This document shows, piece by piece, positions 9,124 through 19,363 of a DNA stretch of 64,000 bases. Both the position numbers and the translations under genes were made by a program. The notes under the pieces are model-generated. The model had not been told where the DNA came from. It searched no databases and worked only from the letters and a program-made list of their open reading frames with translations. Origin of the DNA: Methylorubrum thiocyanatum (lineage in GTDB: Bacteria > Pseudomonadota > Alphaproteobacteria > Rhizobiales > Beijerinckiaceae); NCBI GenBank assembly GCA_014138645.1, contig JACJIB010000003.1:558001-622000 (forward strand), given 5' to 3'. Position 1 is the stretch's first letter; each line of letters opens with the position of its first letter.

Positions 9124-10338
9124 ATGCCCGCCGCCTCGGCCGCCGACCTCCTCGCCTGGTACGACCGCCACCGCCGGGCATTGCCCTGGCGGGCGCTGCC
9201 GGGTGAGCAACCCGACCCGTACCGGGTCTGGCTCTCGGAGGTGATGCTGCAGCAGACCACCGTCACGGCGGTCAAACCCTACTTTCAGAAATTCCTGACG
9301 CTGTTTCCCAGCGTGACGGCGCTTGCCGCCGCGCCGGAAGAGGCGGTGATGTCGGCCTGGGCCGGGCTCGGCTACTATTCCCGTGCGCGCAACCTGCACG
9401 CCTGCGCCAAGGCGGTCGCCGCCGCGGGCGCCTTCCCCGACACCGAAGACGGCCTGCGCAAGCTGCCCGGCATCGGCGCCTACACGGCGGGCGCCATCGC
9501 CGCCATCGCCTTCGACCGGCCGGCAGCCGCCGTCGACGGCAATGTCGAGCGGGTGATGAGCCGCCTGCATGCCATCGAGACGCCGCTTCCCGCCGCCCGC
9601 GCGCAGATCCGCCTGTTCACCCAGGCCCTGGTGCCGGACCGGCGGCCGGGCGACTTCGCGCAGGCGCTCATGGATCTCGGCGCGACGCTGTGCACGCCCA
9701 AGCGCCCGGCCTGCGCCCTGTGCCCGTGGATGCTCCCCTGCCGTGCCCGCGCCGAGGGGCTGCAGGACACCTTTCCGAGGAAGGTGAAGAAGGAAAAGGG
9801 CGTCCTGCGGAAAGGGGCCGCCTTCGTCGCGCTCCGGGCCGGCGACGAGGCGATCCTGCTGCGCACGCGGCCGGCGGAAGGGTTGCTCGGCGCCATGGCC
9901 GAGCCGCCGACGAGCGAATGGCTGCCCGATTACGATCCGGCCAAGGGCTTGCTCGACGCCCCGCTCGACGCCCGCTGGAAGCGCCTCCCCGGCGTGGTGA
10001 AGCACGGCTTCACCCACTTCCCCCTGGAGCTGACGGTGTTCCTGGCCCGCGTCGCGGCGGATACGAAGCCGCCCGACGGAATGCGGTTCACACCCCGCGC
10101 CGCGCTCGACACCGAGCCGCTGCCCGGCGCGATGAAGAAGGTGCTGGCGCATGCCCTCGCCGGGCCGGTGCCGCTCGCCGCGCCGGTGGCGAAGCCGCCG
10201 CCCGAGCCGGATCTCGCCACGCCGCCCGAGCCCGAGCCGCCGCCGCGGCGCGGACCGATCCCGAAACCCGCCTCGTCGCGGCCCTCGGATCTGGCGCGGA
10301 TCGTCAAGAAGGCGCCCAAGCCGGTGCGGACACGGTAG
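9124..10338 (+). CDS. mutY: A/G-specific adenine glycosylase
   Basis: MutY removes adenine mispaired with 8-oxoguanine. The helix-hairpin-helix is LPGIGAYTAGA (114-124), with catalytic E39 in SEVMLQQT and D138 in AAVDGN. A [4Fe-4S] loop has four cysteines in C-x6-C-x2-C-x5-C spacing (CTPKRPACALCPWMLPC, about 193-209). The C-terminal NUDIX-like domain that reads 8-oxoG starts near 240. The last ~50 residues are a Pro/Glu-rich tail ending in a basic run and are probably disordered. 404 residues is slightly long because of this tail. Confidence 0.95.
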   Translation: MPAASAADLLAWYDRHRRALPWRALPGEQPDPYRVWLSEVMLQQTTVTAVKPYFQKFLTLFPSVTALAAAPEEAVMSAWAGLGYYSRARNLHACAKAVAAAGAFPDTEDGLRKLPGIGAYTAGAIAAIAFDRPAAAVDGNVERVMSRLHAIETPLPAARAQIRLFTQALVPDRRPGDFAQALMDLGATLCTPKRPACALCPWMLPCRARAEGLQDTFPRKVKKEKGVLRKGAAFVALRAGDEAILLRTRPAEGLLGAMAEPPTSEWLPDYDPAKGLLDAPLDARWKRLPGVVKHGFTHFPLELTVFLARVAADTKPPDGMRFTPRAALDTEPLPGAMKKVLAHALAGPVPLAAPVAKPPPEPDLATPPEPEPPPRRGPIPKPASSRPSDLARIVKKAPKPVRTR

Positions 10339-10346
10339 TGGAGGAT

Positions 10347-10405
10347 GCAGGGCTCTGCCCTGCACCCTTTGACAAGGACTTGTCCTCTCGAAACCGCGAC
10401 AGGCG
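10347..10405. repeat. REP-like hairpin pair in the mutY/ccrM convergent gap
   Basis: A perfect 7-bp hairpin (GCAGGGC, loop TCT, GCCCTGC; 10347-10363) is followed by a short stem around 10372-10386. The gap lies between convergent genes. From memory this resembles an intergenic palindrome found many times in methylobacterial chromosomes; a second copy is not in this window. It may also act as a terminator. Confidence 0.5.
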
Positions 10406-11614
<1,209 letters not shown>

Positions 11615-11841
11615 TTACGCGACTGACACCGGGACCATGCCCCGATCACGGTAAAGGCCGGGTTTGCCGTCACCACACCGTTGCGTCTCGATATGGGTCG
11701 GCAGTTTTTGCCGCCCTGCGCCATGCAGCACATGCAAGGGTCCGCCGCCTCGCAGGCAGGCGCCGCGACAGATTTACCAAGGCTTTCGCACCGCACCATC
11801 GCACGCGGACGAATGCTTGCCCGACAAGTTTTGATGATTTC

Positions 11842-11846
11842 GAGTC
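11842..11846. promoter_or_regulatory. GANTC site upstream of ccrM
   Basis: GAGTC, the only CcrM target between the ccrM and rlpA starts. A second (GATTC, 11557-11561) lies inside the 5' end of ccrM. Self-methylation control is known for Caulobacter ccrM; here it is inferred. Confidence 0.5.
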
Positions 11847-11919
11847 ATGACCCGCGCGTGTCACGCCAAGTAATCAATGCTTGCCGCGGCAGCCAGGGCA
11901 CCGGCCACAACCGATAGTC

Positions 11920-11934
11920 TTAACAGCAGCCTAA
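11920..11934. promoter_or_regulatory. CtrA-like half-match site between ccrM and rlpA
   Basis: TTAA-N7-CTAA, seven of eight bases of the CtrA consensus TTAA-N7-TTAA, about 85 bases before rlpA and 320 before ccrM. One AT-rich half-match could be chance. Confidence 0.35.
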
Positions 11935-12019
11935 CAGGGGGCGAAAAATCCCTGTCTTATTTTGGCCGAGATCGGGCTCATTTTCCGCGGCGCTCACAAC
12001 GCATCGCAAAAACAAGGGA

Positions 12020-12379
12020 ATGCGATCCTCGATGAAGGTTTCCAACCGGACCGTTGCCGCCTGCTTCGTCACCCTCGTCGGCGCCTTCGCCGCGCTGCCC
12101 GCCCAGGCTCAGGGCGGACAGGCTTCCTGGTACGGAAGCGGCAAGAAGACGGCCAACGGCGAGCGGTTCAACCCCAACGGATACACCGCCGCCCACCGCA
12201 GCCTGCCCTTCGGCACCCGCGTCCGCGTGACGAACCGGGCCAACGGCCGCTCGGTCGTGGTGCGCATCAACGATCGCGGCCCGTTCGTCGGCGGCCGGGT
12301 GATCGATCTGGCCCGCGGCTCGGCCCGCGCCATCGGCATGTCGGGCACGAGCTACGTCTCGCTCAACGTGGTGCGCTGA
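12020..12379 (+). CDS. rlpA: RlpA-like septal-ring double-psi beta-barrel protein
   Basis: The 119-residue protein has a signal peptide ending near AQA, then one RlpA double-psi beta-barrel ([47 protein letters not shown]). RlpA-type proteins cleave or bind peptidoglycan at the septum. It has no lipobox after the signal and no SPOR domain, so it is a short soluble form. Two near starts exist (12020 and 12032); AAGGGA precedes the first. It diverges from ccrM, with a CtrA-like site in between. Confidence 0.88.
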   Translation: MRSSMKVSNRTVAACFVTLVGAFAALPAQAQGGQASWYGSGKKTANGERFNPNGYTAAHRSLPFGTRVRVTNRANGRSVVVRINDRGPFVGGRVIDLARGSARAIGMSGTSYVSLNVVR

Positions 12380-12498
12380 GGCGCTCTCGCGGCGCGGGCG
12401 TTGCCGGGGAACCGACCCGTTCCCATACTTGTCTCCAGACCTGCGTGGCCCGGACCGGTGATGGCGGCCGGGCCCGCGCTTTGAGGAGAGGAGCCGAG

Positions 12499-12816
12499 AT
12501 GGCGAAGCCGATGGTGGTCGAGATTCCGCATGAACTCGGCCGCGAGGAGGCCCGGCGGCGCATCGACGAAGGCACCCTCAAGGTCCGCGACGCGCTCGGC
12601 CGGAGCGGCATCAGCATCAACACGCTGAACTGGACCGGCGACCGCCTGGACTACTCGGTCACGGCGCTCGCCCAGACCGTGGACGGTCAGATCGACGTCG
12701 GCCAGGACATGGTGCGCGTCGAGGTGCGCATGCCGCTGCTGCTGTCGATGTTCGCTCAGAAGATCCAGCAGATCGTCGGCAAGGAAGGCAACAAGCTCCT
12801 CCTCACCAAGAAGTAG
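12499..12816 (+). CDS. Polyhydroxyalkanoic acid system family protein
   Basis: A 105-residue protein resembling the PHA granule-associated family (PF09650-like). It starts MAKPMVVEIPHELG and has the repeated pattern of a small alpha-beta protein, EARRRIDEG then a beta-rich part (LDYSVTALAQTVDGQIDV) and an amphipathic helix (LLLSMFAQKIQQIVG). GGAGAGGAG sits directly upstream of the ATG at 12499. A role on PHA granules is inferred from the family and fits methylobacteria, which store polyhydroxybutyrate; no PHA gene is adjacent. Confidence 0.72.
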   Translation: MAKPMVVEIPHELGREEARRRIDEGTLKVRDALGRSGISINTLNWTGDRLDYSVTALAQTVDGQIDVGQDMVRVEVRMPLLLSMFAQKIQQIVGKEGNKLLLTKK

Positions 12817-12904
12817 CGCAGGGACGGCGCGGGAACCTGCCCGCGCGCCCCCCGTTGGCCCCGCACGTCGGCACGATGCGCGGCCGTCAGCGAGGTGCGT
12901 CAGA

Positions 12905-13156
12905 ATGGCCAATCCCGGATCGATCCCGGAAACCCCCACGCCCGGCCCCGAGATTCCGGCCCCGGACGCCCCCGGACCGGACACGCCGGGCCCCGCCACG
13001 CCCGACGCGCCGCAGATCCCCGAACCGGGCCCTGGGCCGGAGATTCCCGGTGGAACGCCCGCCGAGGCGCCGGGAACCATGCCGACGGAGATCCCCGTCG
13101 AGAGTCCCGGCCTTCCCGACTCGACGCCGACGGGCCCGGCCAACCCGACCGCCTGA
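12905..13156 (+). CDS. Proline-rich low-complexity small protein
   Basis: An 83-residue frame made almost entirely of Pro, Gly, Glu, Asp, Thr and Ala in irregular PxPGP-type repeats. No signal peptide, membrane segment or domain is visible, so it is expected to be disordered. AGCGAGGTG lies about seven bases before the ATG. High GC makes such frames frequent by chance, but strand, spacing and the ribosome site support a real gene. Function unknown. Confidence 0.5.
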   Translation: MANPGSIPETPTPGPEIPAPDAPGPDTPGPATPDAPQIPEPGPGPEIPGGTPAEAPGTMPTEIPVESPGLPDSTPTGPANPTA

Positions 13157-13216
13157 GGCACCCGCTTCGATCGGGCTTCCGTTGTTCCGGGCTGCGGCTG
13201 CTGCCATAAGCCCGGC

Positions 13217-15040
13217 ATGGCCGCTCCCCCGCTTCTCACCCTTCAGGACGTCGCGCTCACCTTCGGCGGCACCCCTCTCATCGAGCGGGCCGAGCTGACG
13301 ATCGCGCCCGGCGAACGCACCTGCCTCGTCGGCCGCAACGGCTCGGGCAAGTCGACCCTGATGCGCATCGCCGCGGGGCTGGTCGAGCCGGATCACGCGG
13401 TGCGGTTCGTCCAGCCCGGCACGACGATCCGCTACCTCGCGCAGGAGCCGGACTTTTCAGGGTTCGAGACGACGCTCGCCTTCGCGGAGGCCGGCCTTGC
13501 CCCCGGCGACGACGCCTATCGTGCGCGCTACCTGCTGGAGAGCCTGGGCCTGAGCGGAAGCGAGGATCCCCGTCGGCTGTCCGGCGGCGAGGCGCGCCGG
13601 ACCGCGCTCGCCCAGGCCCTGGCGCCCGAGCCCGACATCCTGCTCCTCGACGAGCCCACCAACCACCTCGACCTTCCCGCGATCGAGTGGCTCGAATCCG
13701 AGCTGAAGCGCACCCGCTCGGCCCTCGTTCTCATCAGCCACGACCGGCGCTTCCTCTCCGCCCTGTCGCGGGCGACCGTCTGGCTCGACCGGGGCGTGAC
13801 GCGGCGGATCGAGCAGGGCTTTTCCAGCTTCGAGGCGTGGCGTGACGCCTTCTTCGAGGAGGAGGAGCGCGACAAGCACAAGCTCGACCGCAAGATCGCC
13901 GACGAGGAGCACTGGCTGCGCTACGGCGTCACCGCCCGGCGCAAGCGCAATGTCCGCCGCCTCTCCGACCTGCAGACCCTGCGCAAGCAGAGTCGCGAGC
14001 ACCGTCGTCCGGTCGGGCAGGCGGTACTGACGGCCAGCGAGGGCGAAGCCTCCGGCACACTGATCGCCGAAGCCCGGCATGTCTCGAAGTCCTACGGCGA
14101 GCGCCGCATCGTCCACGACCTGTCGCTGCGGGTGCTGCGCGGCGACCGGCTCGGCATCGTCGGCCCGAACGGGGCGGGCAAGACCACGCTGATCAACCTG
14201 CTAACGGGCGCGGTCGCGCCCGATTCGGGCGAGATGCGGCTCGGCACCGGCCTGAACATGGTCCATCTCGACCAAGCGCGCGCCGTGCTGGAGCCGACGG
14301 CCACCGTGACCGAGGTTCTCACCGGCGGGCGCGGCGACAGCGTCACCGTGGGCGGGCGCAGCCGCCACGTCATCGGGTATCTCAAGGACTTCCTGTTCGC
14401 CCCCGAGCAGGCGCGCACGCCGGTCAGCGTGCTTTCGGGCGGCGAGCGCAACCGGCTGCTGATCGCCCGGGCGCTCGCCCAGCCCTCCAACCTGCTCGTG
14501 CTCGACGAGCCCACCAACGACCTCGATCTCGAAACCCTCGACCTGCTTCAGGAGATGCTCGGCGAGTATGCCGGCACCCTCATCCTGGTGAGCCACGACC
14601 GCGACTTCCTCGACCGCGTCGCCGGCAACGTCCTGGTCAGCGAGGGGGAGGGGCGCTGGGTCGAATATGCCGGCGGATACACCGACATGCTCGGCCAGCG
14701 CGGGCGCGGCGTGGAGGCGCGGACCGACGGACGGGAGAAGACCGCTCGCGAGCGCTCCGAGCCGCGGGAGAAGGCGCCCCGGGTCGAGGCGGCCCCGGCC
14801 CGGACGAAGCTCGGCTTCAAGGAGCAGCACGAATTGAAGACGCTGCCCGGCCGCATGGCCGAGCTGGAGGCGGGCATCGCCAAGCTGCGCGAGGTGCTGT
14901 CCGATTCCGGCCTGTACGGCCGCGACCCCGCCCGCTTCCAGAAGGCGACCGCCATGCTCGGCGCGGCGGAGGCCGAACTCGCTGCCGCGGAGGAGCGCTG
15001 GCTCACCCTGGAAATGCAGCGCGAGTCGCAGGGCGGCTGA
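13217..15040 (+). CDS. uup: ABC-F ATPase Uup
   Basis: A soluble duplicated ABC ATPase of the ABC-F family, 607 residues. The first cassette has GRNGSGKS, LSGGEARR and LLLDEPTNHLD; the second has GPNGAGKT, LSGGERNR and LVLDEPTNDLD. There are no membrane segments. The C-terminal ~80 residues form a charged coiled coil (ELEAGIAKLREVL), the mark of Uup. Uup acts on ribosomes or branched DNA intermediates; it is not a transporter. The long linker between cassettes (HRRPVGQAVLTASEGEASG) is typical. Confidence 0.93.
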   Translation: MAAPPLLTLQDVALTFGGTPLIERAELTIAPGERTCLVGRNGSGKSTLMRIAAGLVEPDHAVRFVQPGTTIRYLAQEPDFSGFETTLAFAEAGLAPGDDAYRARYLLESLGLSGSEDPRRLSGGEARRTALAQALAPEPDILLLDEPTNHLDLPAIEWLESELKRTRSALVLISHDRRFLSALSRATVWLDRGVTRRIEQGFSSFEAWRDAFFEEEERDKHKLDRKIADEEHWLRYGVTARRKRNVRRLSDLQTLRKQSREHRRPVGQAVLTASEGEASGTLIAEARHVSKSYGERRIVHDLSLRVLRGDRLGIVGPNGAGKTTLINLLTGAVAPDSGEMRLGTGLNMVHLDQARAVLEPTATVTEVLTGGRGDSVTVGGRSRHVIGYLKDFLFAPEQARTPVSVLSGGERNRLLIARALAQPSNLLVLDEPTNDLDLETLDLLQEMLGEYAGTLILVSHDRDFLDRVAGNVLVSEGEGRWVEYAGGYTDMLGQRGRGVEARTDGREKTARERSEPREKAPRVEAAPARTKLGFKEQHELKTLPGRMAELEAGIAKLREVLSDSGLYGRDPARFQKATAMLGAAEAELAAAEERWLTLEMQRESQGG

Positions 15041-15413
15041 GGGCGCAGCGGGTCCACCGGAGCGCCGACGAAGCGCTTTACCGGGCCGCGGAGGAGGGAT
15101 CGTGCGTGCGGACCCTGGATCCGTGGAAAACTTTTACGCGCCGACCGGGATTAAGTTGCGAGGCTGCAACAGATTGCAGCGAAGCCGTTTTGTGACGGCT
15201 CCAAGACGGCCAACCCTGTTGCCCGTACGGCAACGCTCGACCATGGTGCCGCTGCGGACGGGAAAACCCCGCTGCAGCTTGGCCGAAACCCAACCGGGAG
15301 AGGACCAAGTACCAAGGGAATAAAGGACGGGCCCGGGCGACCACTCAGCGGTGGGCGGCCAGCCAAAACAGAAGTCCGATCCCGCGGGTCTCGAAACTTC
15401 TGGAGGGTTTATC
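15041..15413 (+). other. Structured leader and promoter region of the porin gene
   Basis: This 373-base gap has no credible gene. It holds several short hairpins: GTTGC/GCAAC (15155-15170), GCTGCA/TGCAGC (15163-15180), AGCCGT/ACGGCT (15183-15200) and GTTGCC/GGCAAC (15218-15234). The first two share bases and cannot form together. Such a long structured leader is common for abundant porin mRNAs controlled by small RNAs. No promoter was assigned. Confidence 0.5.
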
Positions 15414-17075
15414 ATGAAGCTCGTCAAGAGCCTTCTCCTTGGATCGGCAGCGGGGCTGGCCGTCGTGGGTGGGGCTCAGGCCGCCGACCTGCCGGTGAAG
15501 AAGGCCGTTCCGATCGAGTACGTCCGCGTCTGCACTGCTTACGGCGCCGGCTTCTTCTACATTCCGGGCACCGATACCTGCCTGCGCGTCTCGGGCCGCG
15601 CCCGTGCCGAGTACGGCTATATCGGCAGCGACAACCGCGACATCCCTGGCGGTGGTGACCTTTCGGGCTTCACGGGCCTCGCCCGCTTCAACTTCGACGC
15701 CCGCACCCAGACCGGCTACGGCACCCTGCGCGCCTTCCTGCGCCTCGACGCCGCCAGCCGGACCGGCAACACCAAGTATTCCTCGGGCACGAACCTGCGC
15801 GGCGCCTACGCCTTCTCCGGCACCGGCCAGGACCAGCTCGGCCGCGTCCAGAACTTCATCAACGTCGACAAGGCGTTCGTGCAGTTCGCCGGCCTGACCG
15901 CCGGTCGCGCCTCCTCGTTCTTCGACTTCTACGCCCACGACTTCGAGATCATCGGCTCGTCGCTGGGTTCCGACCTGCCGTCCACCAACCTGCTCGCCTA
16001 TACCCAGAAGTTCGGTGAAGGCTGGTCCGCGACGCTGTCGATGGAAGATCCGAACTACCGCAAGAACCCGCTCTACTCCGATGCGGCCAACGCGACGGGT
16101 CTGGTTCCCGGTCAGGCCGGTCTGAACAACGTGTTCACCACCGCCCCGACCCCGATCATCCTCGGCACCAACGCCGTCGGCAACGCCACGGCGGTGGCCT
16201 TCATCGACGCCGTCCAGCGCTCGCGCATGCCCGACTTCGTCGGCTCGCTGCGCTACGACGCCCCCTGGGGTTCCGCCCAGTTCTCGGCCGCCGTCAAGGA
16301 TATCAACACCGGCGGCTTCATCGCCAACTCGTCGATCGGCGTTCCCGGCACCGGCGCCGTGCTGGCCGGCAACACGGCGGCGGCTCTGGCCGCCCGCGGC
16401 ATCAACGCTGGCGCGCAGACTGAGTACGGCTGGGCCATCCAGGGCGGTATGAAGTTCAACCTGCCCTTCATCGCCCCCGGCGACGGCCTGTACCTCCAGG
16501 GTGCTTACGGCGAGGGTGCCTCGTTCTACACCGGCATCAACCGCTTCACCGCCGGCTACCTGAGCAACGCCTCGGTCTACGCGGGCAACCCGTTCAACCA
16601 GTACCTCTCGGACGCCATCGTCAACCCGCTGACCGGCCGCATCGAGCTGTCCAACAGCTTCACCGCGGTGGCCTCCTACCTCCACTACTGGTCGCCGGAA
16701 TGGCGTTCGGCCTTCTACGCCAGCTACGGTGAGATCTGGTTCTCGCAGGGCGCCCGCCAGGCCGTCAGCCAAGCCAACGCCCTGGTCGGCGCGGCCTCGA
16801 CGGTGGCTCCGCCCTCCTACCTCACCAACGCCGCCGGCTACGGCCTCAGCCCCGCCCTGCGCGACACCTACCAGGTCGTCACCGGCGCGAGCCTGATCTG
16901 GTCGCCGGTGAAGGATCTCGATATCGGCGTCGAGGGCCAGTACATCAAAACGGGCGTCAAGAACGGCCGCGTCTCCGACAGCGACAAGGGCGGGTTCGTG
17001 AACAACATCCCGACCCGCACCGTCAGCAGCGAGGACGTGTTCCAGGCTCGCTTCCGGGTGCAGCGCGACTTCTAA
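15414..17075 (+). CDS. Outer-membrane porin of Omp2b type
   Basis: A 553-residue outer-membrane beta-barrel porin of the alphaproteobacterial Porin_2/Omp2b family. The N-terminal signal MKLVKSLLLGSAAGLAVVGG is cleaved near AQAAD; the mature N-terminus has the family hallmark of two cysteines (RVCTAYGAGFFYIPGTDTC). Alternating amphipathic strands rich in Tyr, Phe and Gly run to the terminal Phe (VQRDF), required for BAM recognition. GGAGGG lies just before the ATG at 15414. Codon use is strongly biased to C-ending codons, as in highly expressed genes. It has its own terminator. Confidence 0.93.
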   Translation: MKLVKSLLLGSAAGLAVVGGAQAADLPVKKAVPIEYVRVCTAYGAGFFYIPGTDTCLRVSGRARAEYGYIGSDNRDIPGGGDLSGFTGLARFNFDARTQTGYGTLRAFLRLDAASRTGNTKYSSGTNLRGAYAFSGTGQDQLGRVQNFINVDKAFVQFAGLTAGRASSFFDFYAHDFEIIGSSLGSDLPSTNLLAYTQKFGEGWSATLSMEDPNYRKNPLYSDAANATGLVPGQAGLNNVFTTAPTPIILGTNAVGNATAVAFIDAVQRSRMPDFVGSLRYDAPWGSAQFSAAVKDINTGGFIANSSIGVPGTGAVLAGNTAAALAARGINAGAQTEYGWAIQGGMKFNLPFIAPGDGLYLQGAYGEGASFYTGINRFTAGYLSNASVYAGNPFNQYLSDAIVNPLTGRIELSNSFTAVASYLHYWSPEWRSAFYASYGEIWFSQGARQAVSQANALVGAASTVAPPSYLTNAAGYGLSPALRDTYQVVTGASLIWSPVKDLDIGVEGQYIKTGVKNGRVSDSDKGGFVNNIPTRTVSSEDVFQARFRVQRDF

Positions 17076-17165
17076 GTCGAAAGCGGGCGGCGGGCCGTAC
17101 GCCTGCCGCCTCACTCCGTCGGTCCCCGCCCGCGCGGGAGCCGAAGACGATCAGGAACCTCCAGA

Positions 17166-17191
17166 CCCCGGCCTCGCGGCCGGGGTTTTTT
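17166..17191 (+). terminator. Rho-independent terminator of the porin gene
   Basis: Perfect 8-bp stem CCCCGGCC/GGCCGGGG with loop TCGC, followed by six Ts, about 90 bases past the stop. Confidence 0.92.
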
Positions 17192-17326
17192 GTTGCTCCG
17201 CGCCGGACGGAAAGGCAGGAGCGAATCATGTGCCGGTCGGCGCGGCGGTGCCCGGGCGGCCCTTAAAACGCCCCGATGGAGCGGTCTTCTAGCCGCCGTC
17301 GCCGGCCGCCGAGGAGGTCGAGCCCC

Positions 17327-19363
17327 ATGTCTTCACCTTCGTCCTCACCTTCTTCCACGCCTACGCTTCCGCCGTCACAGCCCGCGCGCGGCCGGTCACG
17401 CCTGATCCGCGTCGGGTGGCTTGCGGGCCTTCCGGTCCTGGCTCTGATCGCCGCCGCCGCCTATCTCGGCACGACGCGCGTCACCGAGCGCCTGGAGCGG
17501 CAGGCGGCGGAGATCGCCGCCGCGACCGCGGAAGGGCAGCCCGAACCCTGGCTGCGGGTCTCGATCAAGGGCCGCGACCTGACCGCCGCGGGCGAGGCGC
17601 CGGAGGCGACCCAGCGCGAGGCCGTGATCGGCCGCCTCGCTGGGATTCAGGGCCTGCGCCGCCTCGACGACCGGACCGGCGTGATCGAGGAGGCGTCTCC
17701 CTTCGTCTGGTCGGTGGAGCGTCCCGCCGCCGACCGCGTCGAGGCCAATGGCAGCCGCCCGGCCGAGGTCGGCGCGTTCGAGCTGGCACAGCGCCTGAAG
17801 CCGGCGCTCCCGCGAGACACCACCTTGAGCGACCGCGCCCGGGCGGCCCGGGGCGCGCCGCGCGACTTCCCCGACGCGGCGGCCTTCGCCGTGGAGCGGC
17901 TTCAGGATCTCACCACCGGCGCCGTCGCCACGCTCAACGACACCGTCATCTCGATCCGCGGCGAGGCGGCGAGTCTGGCCGCCTACGATGCCTTGCGCAC
18001 GGCCCTGGCGAACCCGCCGCAGGGCTACACGCTCGGCACCGTCGAGATCCTGCCGCCGGTCGTCGGCGATTTCCGTTTCAGCGTCGCCCGCCGGCCGGAT
18101 GGCAGCCTCGAACTGAACGGCCACGTCGCCTCGGAGGGCGCGCGCGAGGAGATCCGTGCCGCCGCCGCGGAGGCCGCGGAGGGCGCCGCCGTCGACGACC
18201 GGATGCACGAGGCCCGCGGCCTGCCGCAAGGCGTCGACGGGCCGGAATTGGCCCGATTCGTCTTCAGGCTCGCGGGGCTGCTGCACGAGGGACGCGTCGA
18301 TTTCGAGGGGGCGACCGTCTCCGTCGAGGGCAACGCGCTCGATGCCGGCGCGGTCGGAGAGGCCGAGGCGCTGATGCGCGAAGGCCGCCCCGCCGGCATC
18401 GCCGCGGGCCGGGTGGCACTCACCGCCCGCCCCATCGTCCCTTACGTCCTGCGCATCCGGCGCGGCGCCGACAGCGTCACGGTGAGCGGCCATCTGCCGG
18501 ATCAGGCGACCCGCGAGGCATTGCTGGCGCGCCTCAACCCGCGCTTCTTTCGCGAATCGATCCAGGATCGCACCCGGCTGGCGGCGGGCGCCCCGGCCGG
18601 GCTGGCGGCGGCGCTGGCGGCGGCGGTCGATCCGCTCTCGACGCTGGCAAGCGGCGAGTTGACGGTAACCGGCACCGATCTTCGCCTGACCGGCACCAGC
18701 CTCTACCCCGAGAGCGCCGCCCGCCTCCGCCGGGCGCTGCCGCAGGCGCTGCCCTCCGGCTGGAGCACCACGGTCTCCGTCTCGGCGGGCGAACCGGTGA
18801 CCACGGCGGCTGAATCGGGTCCGTGCGGACAGCGTCTCGCCGCGCGCACCGCCGGGCATCCCCTGCGCTTCGCACCGGGCAGCACGGCCCTCGCGCCCGA
18901 ATTCTACCCGGTGCTCGACGCCGTGGCGGCGCTGGCCCGCGCCTGTCCGGGCGAGCGAATCGAGGTCGTCGGCCATCTCGACCCCGCAGGCGCCAAGCCG
19001 GAGACCCGATCGGATCCGGTCACCGAGGAGGCGGCGAAAGAGACGGCCGCCAAGCCCGCCAAGGCCGACTCGAGAACCGCCAAGGAGCGGGAGGGCAAGG
19101 GCCGCAAGGGTAAGACGGAGACGAGGGACGCGGCAAAGTCCGAGCCGAAGCTCGAGCCGAAGTCCGAGCCGAAGAGCGAATCCAAGCCCGAGAAGACCGA
19201 GGCCGAGACGGCGGAGACCGGCGCCGACCTCGCCCGGGCGCGGGCACTCGCGGTGGTGGACTACCTCCAGAAGGCCGGCGTACCGCTGGAACGTGCCGCG
19301 GCCCCGACAGGGGTCGCACCGCTCTCCGACCGGCAGGGAATCGGCCTCAGCCTGCGCTCGTGA
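17327..19363 (+). CDS. Envelope protein with BON-like repeats and an interrupted OmpA domain
   Basis: A 678-residue inner-membrane-anchored periplasmic protein. A Ser/Pro-rich head is followed by one membrane helix (about 29-48), then several BON-like repeats (for example around PWLRVSIKGRDLTAAGEA, RFSVARRPDGSLELNGHV and LRIRRGADSVTVSGHL). The C-terminus is an OmpA-like peptidoglycan-binding domain (about 505-678) starting LRFAPGSTAL. It is split after HLDPAG by ~75 residues of Lys/Glu/Ser/Pro-rich sequence with KSEPK-type repeats. GAGGAGG is nine bases before the ATG at 17327. The next gene overlaps it by four bases (GTGA). A structural envelope role is inferred. Confidence 0.82.
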   Translation: MSSPSSSPSSTPTLPPSQPARGRSRLIRVGWLAGLPVLALIAAAAYLGTTRVTERLERQAAEIAAATAEGQPEPWLRVSIKGRDLTAAGEAPEATQREAVIGRLAGIQGLRRLDDRTGVIEEASPFVWSVERPAADRVEANGSRPAEVGAFELAQRLKPALPRDTTLSDRARAARGAPRDFPDAAAFAVERLQDLTTGAVATLNDTVISIRGEAASLAAYDALRTALANPPQGYTLGTVEILPPVVGDFRFSVARRPDGSLELNGHVASEGAREEIRAAAAEAAEGAAVDDRMHEARGLPQGVDGPELARFVFRLAGLLHEGRVDFEGATVSVEGNALDAGAVGEAEALMREGRPAGIAAGRVALTARPIVPYVLRIRRGADSVTVSGHLPDQATREALLARLNPRFFRESIQDRTRLAAGAPAGLAAALAAAVDPLSTLASGELTVTGTDLRLTGTSLYPESAARLRRALPQALPSGWSTTVSVSAGEPVTTAAESGPCGQRLAARTAGHPLRFAPGSTALAPEFYPVLDAVAALARACPGERIEVVGHLDPAGAKPETRSDPVTEEAAKETAAKPAKADSRTAKEREGKGRKGKTETRDAAKSEPKLEPKSEPKSESKPEKTEAETAETGADLARARALAVVDYLQKAGVPLERAAAPTGVAPLSDRQGIGLSLRS

